Below, piece after piece: positions 1 to 5,650 of a stretch of 5,719 nt of DNA. A program made the translations under genes and the position numbers. The notes under the pieces were generated by a model. That model saw nothing but the letters and a program-made list of their open reading frames with translations. It was not told the origin of the DNA and made no database searches. Source of the stretch: Bacteroidales bacterium (lineage in GTDB: Bacteria > Bacteroidota > Bacteroidia > Bacteroidales > UBA12077); NCBI GenBank assembly GCA_030600865.1, contig JAUVUS010000187.1, forward strand, positions 1 through 5,719. The letters are read 5' to 3'. The stretch's first letter is position 1, and the number at the start of each line of letters is the position of its first letter.

Positions 1-1
1 T

Positions 2-1063
2 ACATATAAAAGTAAAGGATTAGCAAATCATTTAGGCTTAACAAATTTATATATCACCTTTAGTGGATATTGGCCTGAAATAGGCTCAAATTTTCCAACC
101 TGTTCATTTAAAGAAACAGAAGCATATGCGGTATGTGGAAGGCTTTCAGATGATGAAAAGGAAGTTTTAGTAGTTGCATCTGCTGGTAACACAGCAAGAG
201 CATTTGCAAGTGTTTGTTCTGAAAACAATATTCCATTATTATTGTGTGTTCCTGAAGACTATCTAGACGTTATGTGGTTTAATAAACCTATTAACGACTG
301 TGTAAAATTAGTAGCAACAAAAAGTGGAAGTGATTATTATGATGCCATTCATTTATCTAACCTGGCTTGCCAACTAGATGGTTTTATTCCTGAAGGTGGT
401 GCTAAAAATATTGCCCGACGCGAAGGTATGGGAACTACTGTTCTTTCTGCTGTACATGAAATAAGAAAAATACCGGACTACTACTTTCAGGCTGTCGGCA
501 GTAGTACAGGTGCAATAGCTGCATGGGAAGCTAATTTAAGGCTAATAGAAGATGGTAGATTCGGTAATAACAAAATGAAATTAATGGTTTCACAAAACGA
601 ACCGTTTAAAATATTGCAAGACGCATGGAGAGCTGATTCACGCGAAATATTACCAATGGACGATGACGAAGAACGTAAAAAAGTCGAAATAATTATTTCA
701 AAAGTATTATCAAACAGAAGGCCTAATTATTCAATACCGGGAGGATTATATGACGCTATGAAAGATGCCGGTGGCGATGTTCTTACTGCAACTAACGAAG
801 AACTTATTGAAGCAGGTAAATTATTTGAAGAGCTGGAAGGTAATGATATTCATTCTGCAGCAGCAGTTGCAACATCAACGTTAATTAAAGCTGTAAATGA
901 TGGTACCGTTGAAAAAGATGCTTTAGTAATGTTAAATATTACTGGTGGTGGTGAAGAAAAATTCAAACGTGAAAATGATATTGTTTATCTTAAACCTAAA
1001 CATATTTTCGATATCAACCCTGATTTAGAAACAATAAAAGAAGTTTTAGATAAACTATTCTAA
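2..1063 (+). CDS. Cysteate synthase-like PLP enzyme, 5' end cut off by window start
   Basis: The open frame runs from the window edge to a TAA stop (353 residues). The first ATG/GTG/TTG inside it is not the true start, because conserved enzyme sequence continues upstream to base 2. The family is fold-type II PLP enzymes related to threonine synthase. It closely resembles, from memory, the methanogen cysteate synthase, which makes L-cysteate from O-phosphoserine and sulfite: 'YKS..LA..LGL.NLYI.FSGYWPE', then 'CSFKE', 'GYWPE', 'EGGA.N.ARREGMGT', 'YFQAVGS', 'GGLYDA' and a C-terminal 'LNI.GGG'. The Schiff-base lysine is in CSFKE (codon 110-112). The PLP-contacting loop is SAGNT (179-193). The phosphate loop is GSSTGA (497-514) where I expect GSGTGG. 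About 65-70 N-terminal residues are missing compared with a family length near 415-420. In Bacteroidota, cysteate feeds capnine/sulfonolipid synthesis, so that role is inferred. A threonine synthase-like enzyme of another specificity remains possible. No cysteate acyltransferase gene is visible here. Confidence 0.85.
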   Translation, partial: TYKSKGLANHLGLTNLYITFSGYWPEIGSNFPTCSFKETEAYAVCGRLSDDEKEVLVVASAGNTARAFASVCSENNIPLLLCVPEDYLDVMWFNKPINDCVKLVATKSGSDYYDAIHLSNLACQLDGFIPEGGAKNIARREGMGTTVLSAVHEIRKIPDYYFQAVGSSTGAIAAWEANLRLIEDGRFGNNKMKLMVSQNEPFKILQDAWRADSREILPMDDDEERKKVEIIISKVLSNRRPNYSIPGGLYDAMKDAGGDVLTATNEELIEAGKLFEELEGNDIHSAAAVATSTLIKAVNDGTVEKDALVMLNITGGGEEKFKRENDIVYLKPKHIFDINPDLETIKEVLDKLF

Positions 1064-1338
1064 AGAATATTATCAAAAAAGCAGAACCAATTAGTGTCAG
1101 TCTCTAAAGTCGGAGTTTGAGCTAGAAAGTTCATTTTTAAGGCTTGCTAATTTTTTAAAACGCAGTTTACGGTCCTGCGTTAGCGGGCGTGTGGGTTCCC
1201 ACAGCCGTAGCTATCAGTCACCCGTAAAAACTACAAGAATATAACACTTAGTCAACAAACTACCAAAACCCCACATGCACGCTGAACGCATGTTAGCCAA
1301 CGTTAAAATTGTGGTGATTTAATAATTTTTTATTCTAG
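1064..1338. other. Non-coding gap with GC-rich, hairpin-forming stretch
   Basis: No credible coding frame exists in these 275 bases. The stretch 1161-1230 is about 57 % GC by hand count, clearly above the AT-rich surroundings. Small hairpins are visible: AACGCAG/CTGCGTT (1159-1165 with 1175-1181, 9-nt loop), GTGGG/CCCAC (1191-1195 with 1198-1202) and ACATGC/GCATGT (1273-1278 with 1288-1293, 9-nt loop). None is followed by a convincing T-run, so this is not a clear terminator for either the cysteate synthase gene or the lipoprotein gene that converges on it. It ends in the left copy of the inverted repeat. It reads like a dispersed intergenic element rather than a regulatory leader; the family identity is unknown. 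Confidence 0.6.
1292..1315 (+). repeat. Left copy of 24-bp inverted repeat flanking the lipoprotein gene
   Basis: This copy reads GTTAGCCAAC, one base, TTAAAATTGT, one base, GT. The reverse complement of 2675-2698 matches it at 22 of 24 positions. The GTTAGCC end points away from the lipoprotein gene in both copies. It lies 23 bp beyond the stop codon of that gene. Confidence 0.8.
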
Positions 1339-2580
1339 CTAATCTTTAACACAACGAACAGAATACATAGATCCCTTACGAATTTGTTCATAAATAACAG
1401 GTGTATTTACATCCAAAACAATGTTATGAGCACGCCAGTCACCAGAGGAACTTGCACTCCACCATTTACCAATACCATTACCTGCCGAAGCCCCTTGATA
1501 ATACTCAATATATCCACCTGGTAAAGCTGTAAAACCGCTGCTATTTGTTGCACCGCCCCCCCATAATGTTACTTCGGTAGCTTTCATTTTTTCTCCTGCC
1601 ACCTCGTATCCACCAAGATAATCTACTAATTCATACCATTCTTCCTTTGTTGGAACATGCCAACCATCTGGGCATACTTTGTTTGAATTTACTACCAACC
1701 AATTATATAAAGCTCCATATTCATCTTTATTATTAATATTATCACTATTCCAACAATAACCAGAAGCATTGCCACTGTACAATTCATTATGATCATACAA
1801 ATAAGGAATTTCTATATCATCATTATACTTAGTAGTTTTAAGATTTTCAGCCATCCAAGTTTGCTCACCTATTTTCACTACTCTATAAACATTACCATCT
1901 ATATCGGCTAAATCATATGTAGTGAAAGCTTTTTGAATACCGTAACTTGTACCTTTAACATTAGTTGCAAATACTTTAGCATAGTAAGTTGTACTACGTT
2001 GCAAATCAGTAATTAGTGCGGTAAAGGTATCACTATTTGTATTATCAACAGTTTTACTGTCCATAATAGTTGGATTTTGGTTTTTGCTCCAACAAACCCC
2101 ACGTTCAATAATTTCATTACCTCCATTATTAACAATTATTCCAGTACATGTAGCACTATTTAGTGTAATACTTTGTATGGTATCTGTTAATATAACTGGC
2201 AAGGAAGCATTTATAGTAATAACAATTTCATCCGAATTATAAGCACCAACATTATCATACGCAACGGCTTTTAAAATGTGCTCTCCAGATTCAACATTTG
2301 CCGTTATCCATTCATGTTTATAAAAAGAATTAGTTGCATTCGCTATGTTCTCATCATCAAAAAACAAATTTAATTCGGAAACACGACCATCCACATCGTC
2401 AGTGTCTACAGTTAATTCTATTGTATCGCCAGATGAAAATGATGCTCCATTAACAGGTGAAATTATGTTACAATCTGGTTTTTGATTTCCTTCTTCTGTT
2501 GTACAACTTAAGTTTAAAAATAAGAATGAAACTGAGACACAAATAATTAAATTATACGATATTGATAAATACTTTCTCAT
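1339..2580 (-). CDS. Surface lipoprotein with Ig-like, FN3-like and FISUMP domains
   Basis: This 413-residue protein starts with a lipoprotein signal: a basic MRK, a hydrophobic stretch (residues 8-24) and a loose lipobox LNLSC with the lipidated Cys at residue 26. The following TTEE is mildly acidic, as often seen in Bacteroidota lipoproteins exported to the cell surface. Residues about 36-124 look like a bacterial Ig-like domain ('SPVNGASFSSGDTIELTV', later 'HILKAVAYDNVGAYNSDEI'). Residues about 129-221 look like an FN3-type domain ('ERGVCWSKNQNPT', 'TTYYAKVFATNVKGTSYG'). Residues about 226-412 are a FISUMP domain (TIGR02145), with 'IGEQTWMAENLKTTKYND', 'YGALYNWL', 'CPDGWHVPTKEEW' and the usual ending 'YSVRCVKD'. 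The function of FISUMP domains is not established; a surface-exposed adhesive or binding role is inferred. The ATG at 2580 is fixed by the signal peptide and by a promoter 25-55 bp upstream. The gene is monocistronic and lies between two inverted repeat copies. Confidence 0.9.
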   Translation of the reverse strand: MRKYLSISYNLIICVSVSFLFLNLSCTTEEGNQKPDCNIISPVNGASFSSGDTIELTVDTDDVDGRVSELNLFFDDENIANATNSFYKHEWITANVESGEHILKAVAYDNVGAYNSDEIVITINASLPVILTDTIQSITLNSATCTGIIVNNGGNEIIERGVCWSKNQNPTIMDSKTVDNTNSDTFTALITDLQRSTTYYAKVFATNVKGTSYGIQKAFTTYDLADIDGNVYRVVKIGEQTWMAENLKTTKYNDDIEIPYLYDHNELYSGNASGYCWNSDNINNKDEYGALYNWLVVNSNKVCPDGWHVPTKEEWYELVDYLGGYEVAGEKMKATEVTLWGGGATNSSGFTALPGGYIEYYQGASAGNGIGKWWSASSSGDWRAHNIVLDVNTPVIYEQIRKGSMYSVRCVKD

Positions 2581-2604
2581 GCGTTAATTTTTAAAATTCG
2601 AGTA

Positions 2605-2635
2605 CAAATGTAAATTGTTTTATAAATAATCCAAA
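2605..2635 (-). promoter_or_regulatory. Bacteroidota-type sigma-A promoter of the lipoprotein gene
   Basis: On the minus strand a -33 element TTTG (2632-2635) is followed, after 19 bases, by TACATTTG (2605-2612), a full match to the TAnnTTTG -7 consensus of Bacteroidota. The predicted transcript starts near 2597-2600, giving a leader of roughly 17-20 bases before the ATG at 2580. It lies inside the repeat-bounded segment, so the gene carries its own promoter. Confidence 0.75.
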
Positions 2636-2674
2636 AATATATAAGTATATACGATAAAATTCAAGAATTCAGAG

Positions 2675-2698
2675 ACAACAATTTTAATGTTGGCTAAC
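2675..2698 (-). repeat. Right copy of 24-bp inverted repeat flanking the lipoprotein gene
   Basis: Read on the minus strand it is GTTAGCCAAC, one base, TTAAAATTGT, one base, GT, matching 1292-1315 at 22 of 24 positions in opposite orientation. Outside it, on the minus strand (2702-2728), GCTAATTTT...TTAAA...TTTAC also resembles 1146-1170 outside the left copy. The two copies may therefore be a short and a long version of the same element. No target-site duplication is evident next to either copy. Confidence 0.75.
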
Positions 2699-2759
2699 TA
2701 GAGTAAATGAGCATTTAATAAAATTAGCGTAACACAAAAATGGTCTTAATAGACAAACT

Positions 2760-3254
2760 CTAATTGGTTCTGCTTTTTAATTTATCAATAAGCATTTCTA
2801 ATTCTTTAGGTTTTTGAGTTCCAATAAGAATTTTCTTACCATCTTTTAAAATTAATTGCAAACCATATTTCCCAGAAACATTAAATGCCTTACCATTTTT
2901 AAAATGCCTTTGAATGCCATATCCTCCATACTCTTTAAATGGTTTATAATAGCGTATATAAAAATCTAAAATATCATCCCAATAAATAATTCGAGGTTTT
3001 ACATGAAATGGTTTATATCGATAAGTAATTTTAGCCTCATCAATTTCTATATCCAGTCTCATAATTATTACAACTATATTAAACAATATAATTAAACACA
3101 AACTAAATATTATTGACGATACAGCCGGGATATCCGTTTCCTTTGAAAACTGCTCTGATAACGCCCAAAGCATTATACCATATAAGCAAATAAAAAATAG
3201 CCATTTCCAGCTTAAATCAATTTTTTGTGATTCCTTAAAATGAATTCCTGCCAT
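2760..3254 (-). CDS. Small two-helix membrane protein with PH-like cytoplasmic tail
   Basis: I chose the ATG at 3254 (164 residues). The protein then opens MAGIHFKESQK, which fits a hypothetical family I associate with Bacteroidota that starts near an 'FKE.Q' motif. A possible TATTTTTG -7 element at 3278-3285 would also place the transcript start between the two candidate ATGs. An ATG at 3302 would add 16 unconserved-looking residues. Two membrane segments are visible, residues about 16-33 and 44-65. A soluble domain follows ('EIDEAKITYRYKP', 'IIYWDDI', 'YGLQLILKDGKKILIGTQKP', residues 69-149) whose strand pattern suggests a bacterial PH-like fold ending in a helix. The function is unknown and no catalytic residues are apparent. 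It lies after a terminator that closes the upstream gene set, so it is probably transcribed on its own. I found no -33 element at the right distance. Confidence 0.75.
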   Translation of the reverse strand: MAGIHFKESQKIDLSWKWLFFICLYGIMLWALSEQFSKETDIPAVSSIIFSLCLIILFNIVVIIMRLDIEIDEAKITYRYKPFHVKPRIIYWDDILDFYIRYYKPFKEYGGYGIQRHFKNGKAFNVSGKYGLQLILKDGKKILIGTQKPKELEMLIDKLKSRTN

Positions 3255-3300
3255 AATTTTATGTTTTGATATTAAATCAAAAATATAAAAACCAATAATC

Positions 3301-3332
3301 AATAAAAAATAAAGCGACGAAATACCGTCGCT
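3301..3332 (-). terminator. Intrinsic terminator after the methyltransferase-like gene
   Basis: A perfect 7-bp stem AGCGACG/CGTCGCT (3313-3319 with 3326-3332) has a 6-base loop. On the minus strand it is followed directly by TTATTTTTTATT. It begins 31 bases past the stop codon at 3364, the right place to end the sigma factor/membrane protein/methyltransferase transcript. Confidence 0.8.
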
Positions 3333-3363
3333 CCATCTATATACTTTGAAAGCTTAATCTTTA

Positions 3364-3876
3364 TTAAAACAATTTAGGAATCCATCTCCGAACTCTTTTC
3401 ATATAATTAGCATAATCATCACCAAACTGATTGAGCAATAATTTTTCTTCGTGACGAGCAATGAAATTATAAAAAATAAATGTTGCAATAAAAGTTATAA
3501 AAAGCGGTAAAGAAAGCATCAAAACAGTTATTCCTAAATAAAATAATAAAGCTCCCAGATACATCGGATGTCTGACTTTGTCGTAAACTTTATTGTGTAT
3601 TATCTCAGGGTTATCACGTTTTGTACCAAAAACCATTTTCATGCTTTTTCTGGCTAAATAAAACCCATATAACAAAATAATCACTCCAAGTGGAATATAT
3701 ATCCACAAAGACATTTTTAACTCAAGATAATCAGGTAACTGAATGAAAAATGCATCTGCAATCCAAACTATTAGGAAAATGATTAAAAAGATCAATTGAC
3801 CTAAATCACCGAAAGGATGTTCTCCCGTTAGATCCTGTCTTTCTTCGTGTTTTTTAACTTTTAGATTATTATCCAT
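3364..3876 (-). CDS. Isoprenylcysteine carboxyl methyltransferase-family membrane protein
   Basis: This 170-residue integral membrane protein matches the ICMT/PEMT superfamily of SAM-dependent membrane methyltransferases. Hydrophobic segments lie at about residues 26-46, 57-75 and 107-139, the last long enough for a helical hairpin. The family's cofactor-side motifs are present: 'YDKVRHPMYLGALLF' with R102, H103, P104 and Y106, and the C-terminal 'ARHEEKLLLNQFGDDYANY' with E143, E144, F151, G152 and Y155, ending in basic 'RVRRWIP'. Length is typical for bacterial members. Bacteria lack the eukaryotic CaaX prenylation pathway, so the substrate is unknown; lipids or small hydrophobic molecules are possible. 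The ATG at 3876 is directly preceded by AAAGAAGG with no spacer, so it is not a useful ribosome binding site. It is the last gene before the terminator at 3301-3332 and lies 121 bp after the two-helix membrane protein gene, with a large hairpin between them. Confidence 0.85.
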   Translation of the reverse strand: MDNNLKVKKHEERQDLTGEHPFGDLGQLIFLIIFLIVWIADAFFIQLPDYLELKMSLWIYIPLGVIILLYGFYLARKSMKMVFGTKRDNPEIIHNKVYDKVRHPMYLGALLFYLGITVLMLSLPLFITFIATFIFYNFIARHEEKLLLNQFGDDYANYMKRVRRWIPKLF

Positions 3877-3912
3877 CCTTCTTTATAATATTATCTATTT
3901 CAACATTTGGTA

Positions 3913-3956
3913 TCATACTGAACACCTGCCTGCCAGCAGGCGGGTGTTCAGTATGA
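3913..3956. repeat. Long perfect-type palindrome (REP-like hairpin)
   Basis: The arms 3913-3932 and 3937-3956 pair over 20 bp with a single G-U pair (3927/3942) and a 4-base loop CCAG that could itself close one more pair. The core is GCCTGC..GCAGGC, of a kind I associate with Bacteroidota intergenic palindromes, and the outer part is TCATACTGAACACC. A T-run (3958-3962) follows only on the plus strand, where no upstream gene exists. It is therefore not a standard terminator for the minus-strand genes on either side. It could mark a processing or mRNA-stability site within the operon, or be a mobile REP-type element. Confidence 0.85.
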
Positions 3957-3997
3957 CTTTTTATAATTCCTTTTGAACACTTCAATAACTTATAAAA

Positions 3998-4411
3998 TTA
4001 TTTTTGATCCTGTTCTTTACGACGCTCAATATAATCATTATAAGTTTGCTCACCTTCATCCCACCAAAAATCATCGAAGTATTTCCAGTCTTTAAACTTA
4101 CGATCTTTTCTGCTTTTTTCTCTCCAGTGATCAAAAAACTTCTTTTTGTGAAATTCACCTTTTGGGTGTTCAGGGCCATGTTTAAAACCACCAAAAACCA
4201 AGCGTGCTAATAGTACTATACCTGCTGCCTGCCAGAATGTTATTGTTATTAATCCGAATAATACCGGCATTAGCCAATTCCAAAGCAACATTACAAAATA
4301 TCCGAAAATAAATGCAAATCCTACTGCCGCCATAGCTCCCAGGATAATAAATCCGAAGAACCTTAATCCTCTTAAAAAAGGATGCGTTTTGTGTCTGTAT
4401 ACTCTTTCCAT
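3998..4411 (-). CDS. Two-helix membrane protein partnered with the ECF sigma factor
   Basis: This 137-residue protein has an N-terminal basic segment, a first membrane helix (about 18-43), the motif 'LLWNWLMPVLFGLITITFWQA' (about 42-62, quoted here as LLWNWLMP then LFGL and ITFWQA), and a second helix (about 55-75) ending 'LARLVFGGF'. The tail (76-137) is highly charged and rich in Trp and Phe (W96, W109, W116, W117). From memory the LWNWLMP...LFG...ITFWQA core is a recurrent Bacteroidota family often found next to ECF sigma factor genes. Here it lies 69 bp downstream of one. A role as membrane-bound regulator or anti-sigma factor is inferred from position; no classical anti-sigma zinc-binding HxxxCxxC motif is present. 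The ATG at 4411 has no Shine-Dalgarno sequence, only an A/T-rich leader. Confidence 0.75.
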   Translation of the reverse strand: MERVYRHKTHPFLRGLRFFGFIILGAMAAVGFAFIFGYFVMLLWNWLMPVLFGLITITFWQAAGIVLLARLVFGGFKHGPEHPKGEFHKKKFFDHWREKSRKDRKFKDWKYFDDFWWDEGEQTYNDYIERRKEQDQK

Positions 4412-4443
4412 AATTTTATTTTTTTAATTGTTATCTATCTGTC

Positions 4444-4470
4444 GCCTGTCTGTCGACAGGTAAAGCAGAC
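4444..4470. repeat. Short palindrome between sigma factor and membrane protein genes
   Basis: CCTGTC/GACAGG (4445-4450 with 4455-4460) forms a 6-bp stem with a TGTC loop. An alternative stem pairs GTCTG (4448-4452) with CAGAC (4466-4470). The GCCTG core resembles that of the larger palindrome at 3913-3956, so similar elements flank the membrane protein gene on both sides. No T-run follows the stem, so termination is unlikely. Confidence 0.55.
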
Positions 4471-4480
4471 AAGTTTCTAT

Positions 4481-5047
4481 TTAATTATCATTTTCTATGT
4501 AAAAATCATCAGGCCTGATTATTTCTTTTAGTTTTTTAACTCCCCTGTGTTTCCACGATAAAAGAGTGCCTATAGGTATTTTAAGTTGGTCCGATAATTC
4601 ATCAAAGGTATAACCGTCAATTTCTGTTGCAACAAAAACCATTTGCTGATTCGGACTTAATTGATCCAATGCTTCGTGAATAGAGTCGTAAAATTTTTCA
4701 TCGTCAATTTCCCTTAAAATTATTTCACCTTCATCAGGAATATTTTCTGAAAAATACTCTTCACCCTCATCATCTGTAAATTTTTCAAAAGGAATTTCCT
4801 TTTTTGGTTTTCTTTGAAAGTCGGTAATTCTATTTCGAATCGATCTATAAACATATCCTGCAATATTTTCCAGATGCTCATCAAAATCGAGTTTAGAAAA
4901 AAGATTAACTGCAACGTCCTGAACAATATCCTCAGCACTAACATCATAGTATCTTTCATTAAAATATCTGCGTACGTACGATACCAGATTTCGATATTCA
5001 GATGAAATAAATGATCTTAAGCCTTTATGTTCTTTTTCGACTTTCAT
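4481..5047 (-). CDS. ECF-type (sigma-70 family) RNA polymerase sigma factor
   Basis: This 188-residue protein has the two-domain layout of extracytoplasmic-function sigma factors. Region 2 covers residues about 15-80, including 'AEDIVQDVAVNLF' (38-50, core polymerase binding) and 'GYVYRSIRNRITDFQRK' (64-80, -10 recognition). An acidic linker (about 81-117) contains 'TDDEGEEYFSENIPDEGE'. Region 4 covers about 118-175, with 'LDQLSPNQQMVF' and the helix-turn-helix 'YTFDELSDQLKIPIGT' followed by 'LLSWKHRGVKKLKEII'. The recognition helix carries Trp and His where many relatives have small or charged residues. It is the first gene of a set with a two-helix membrane protein (69 bp downstream) and a methyltransferase-like membrane enzyme, and a terminator follows. 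Autoregulation is likely for the class, but I found no clear promoter upstream of 5047. Confidence 0.92.
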   Translation of the reverse strand: MKVEKEHKGLRSFISSEYRNLVSYVRRYFNERYYDVSAEDIVQDVAVNLFSKLDFDEHLENIAGYVYRSIRNRITDFQRKPKKEIPFEKFTDDEGEEYFSENIPDEGEIILREIDDEKFYDSIHEALDQLSPNQQMVFVATEIDGYTFDELSDQLKIPIGTLLSWKHRGVKKLKEIIRPDDFYIENDN

Positions 5048-5140
5048 ACTAGACCTGACGGAGTATTTTTAAATTATTGCACTTCTATAGAAATATTTAA
5101 TTTTTAATACAAAAAACTTATATCTAAAAATAACAAAAAA

Positions 5141-5179
5141 AGTGATTGGTAATCCCGAAAACTTTCGGGAGTGATTGGT
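5141..5179. repeat. Hairpin flanked by a 10-bp direct repeat
   Basis: AGTGATTGGT occurs at 5141-5150 and again at 5170-5179, on either side of a palindrome TCCCGAAA/TTTCGGGA (5153-5160 with 5163-5170). A partial third unit, GAGTGAT, follows at 5180-5186. On the minus strand a T-run begins about 10 bases after the stem (5134-5141), too far for a standard terminator. It looks like a small intergenic repeat. The rest of the 5048-5262 gap holds AT-rich sequence and one weak terminator candidate. Confidence 0.6.
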
Positions 5180-5231
5180 GAGTGATAATTGTGAAATAGT
5201 AAATTGAATGATTAGCATGTAGAGGGATAAG

Positions 5232-5254
5232 TATAAAAGCCTCTTTAACAGGCT
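5232..5254 (-). terminator. Possible weak terminator after the C_GCAxxG_C_C gene
   Basis: On the minus strand AGCCT and AGGCT (5250-5254 with 5238-5242) pair over 5 bp around a 7-base loop, followed by TTTAT. It starts 9 bases after the stop codon at 5263. The stem is short, so the call is tentative. Confidence 0.4.
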
Positions 5255-5262
5255 GTTATCTG

Positions 5263-5650
5263 CTAATTGCTTTTTAATAATGTTTCTTCGAGCAACTCAA
5301 CAGCCAGTTTTACAAAATTTGTGCATTTTTTATTAAAAACATCAGCTTTATTTGCCTGCTCCATTCCCTCTTGGGTATTAATATCAAACTTTATTAAAGT
5401 CTTACAATTAATACTACCATGCGACTCAATAAACTTATGCGAAAATTCCTGGATTAAATGATTCGTAATTTCTTTAGCTTCGTCATCATCATCTTTATAG
5501 TTTCCTCTTAAAAAACCAATAACCATAAAGGCTCCGGTAACTGCACCACATGTTTGTTGCAAACGTCCCATACCTCCTCCAAAACCTGAAGCCATACGAA
5601 GAGCAGTTTCTTCGTCAATATTTAAGATATCTGCGAATGATAATATTACT
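5263..5650 (-). CDS. C_GCAxxG_C_C family redox protein, 5' end lost at a fold-back junction
   Basis: The frame encodes the body of the putative redox-active family PF09719/TIGR01909 (about 140 residues, four conserved cysteines). Reading from the N-terminal side it has 'SFADILNIDEETALRMASGF', 'GGGMGR', 'QTCGAVTGAFMVIGF' (second Cys at 5548-5550), 'SHGSINC' (third Cys at 5404-5406) and 'NKKCTNFVKLAVELLEE' (fourth Cys at 5323-5325). The stop is TAG at 5263-5265. The first conserved Cys, normally in an 'NCAQS' motif just before 'SFAD', is absent from this strand. The frame could formally extend to a TTG at 5671-5673 that directly follows a stop codon, but those residues (LCAIKSFG) look like the wrong strand. 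The missing motif is on the plus strand at 5656-5676. An acidic patch 'KDDDDEAKE' sits mid-protein. The biochemical role of the family is unproven; Cys-based redox or metal chemistry is inferred. Confidence 0.88.

Noticed and set aside
28..228. Minus-strand open frame of 66 codons
   Set aside because: It lies antisense to strongly conserved enzyme sequence including the PLP lysine motif; it is a shadow of the cysteate synthase-like gene.
1161..1235. tRNA or other known RNA gene
   Set aside because: The GC-rich hairpins do not form a cloverleaf and there is no recognisable T-arm or anticodon-arm sequence.
1292..1315. Integron attC site
   Set aside because: The repeat contains GTTAGCC and CCAACG but not a proper RYYYAAC...GTTRRRY pair with two core boxes in the expected spacing, and no integrase or cassette array is present.
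2743..2754. Terminator after the PH-like membrane protein gene
   Set aside because: The stem GTCT/AGAC is only 4 bp with a weak T-run, not enough to call.
3982..4210. Short open frames on both strands (3982-4194 minus, 4004-4210 plus)
   Set aside because: Both overlap the membrane protein gene in other frames and show no family features.
4720..5005. Short open frames 4720-4959 minus and 4814-5005 plus
   Set aside because: They overlap the recognisable sigma factor gene in other frames, are biased by AT-rich codons and have no motif.
5104..5128. Promoter for the sigma factor gene
   Set aside because: TAAGTTTT resembles the TAnnTTTG element with one mismatch, but the upstream TTTG lies only about 13 bases away, too close for the class.
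5267..5461. Plus-strand open frame of 64 codons
   Set aside because: It is antisense to the conserved cysteine-bearing C-terminal half of the redox protein gene.
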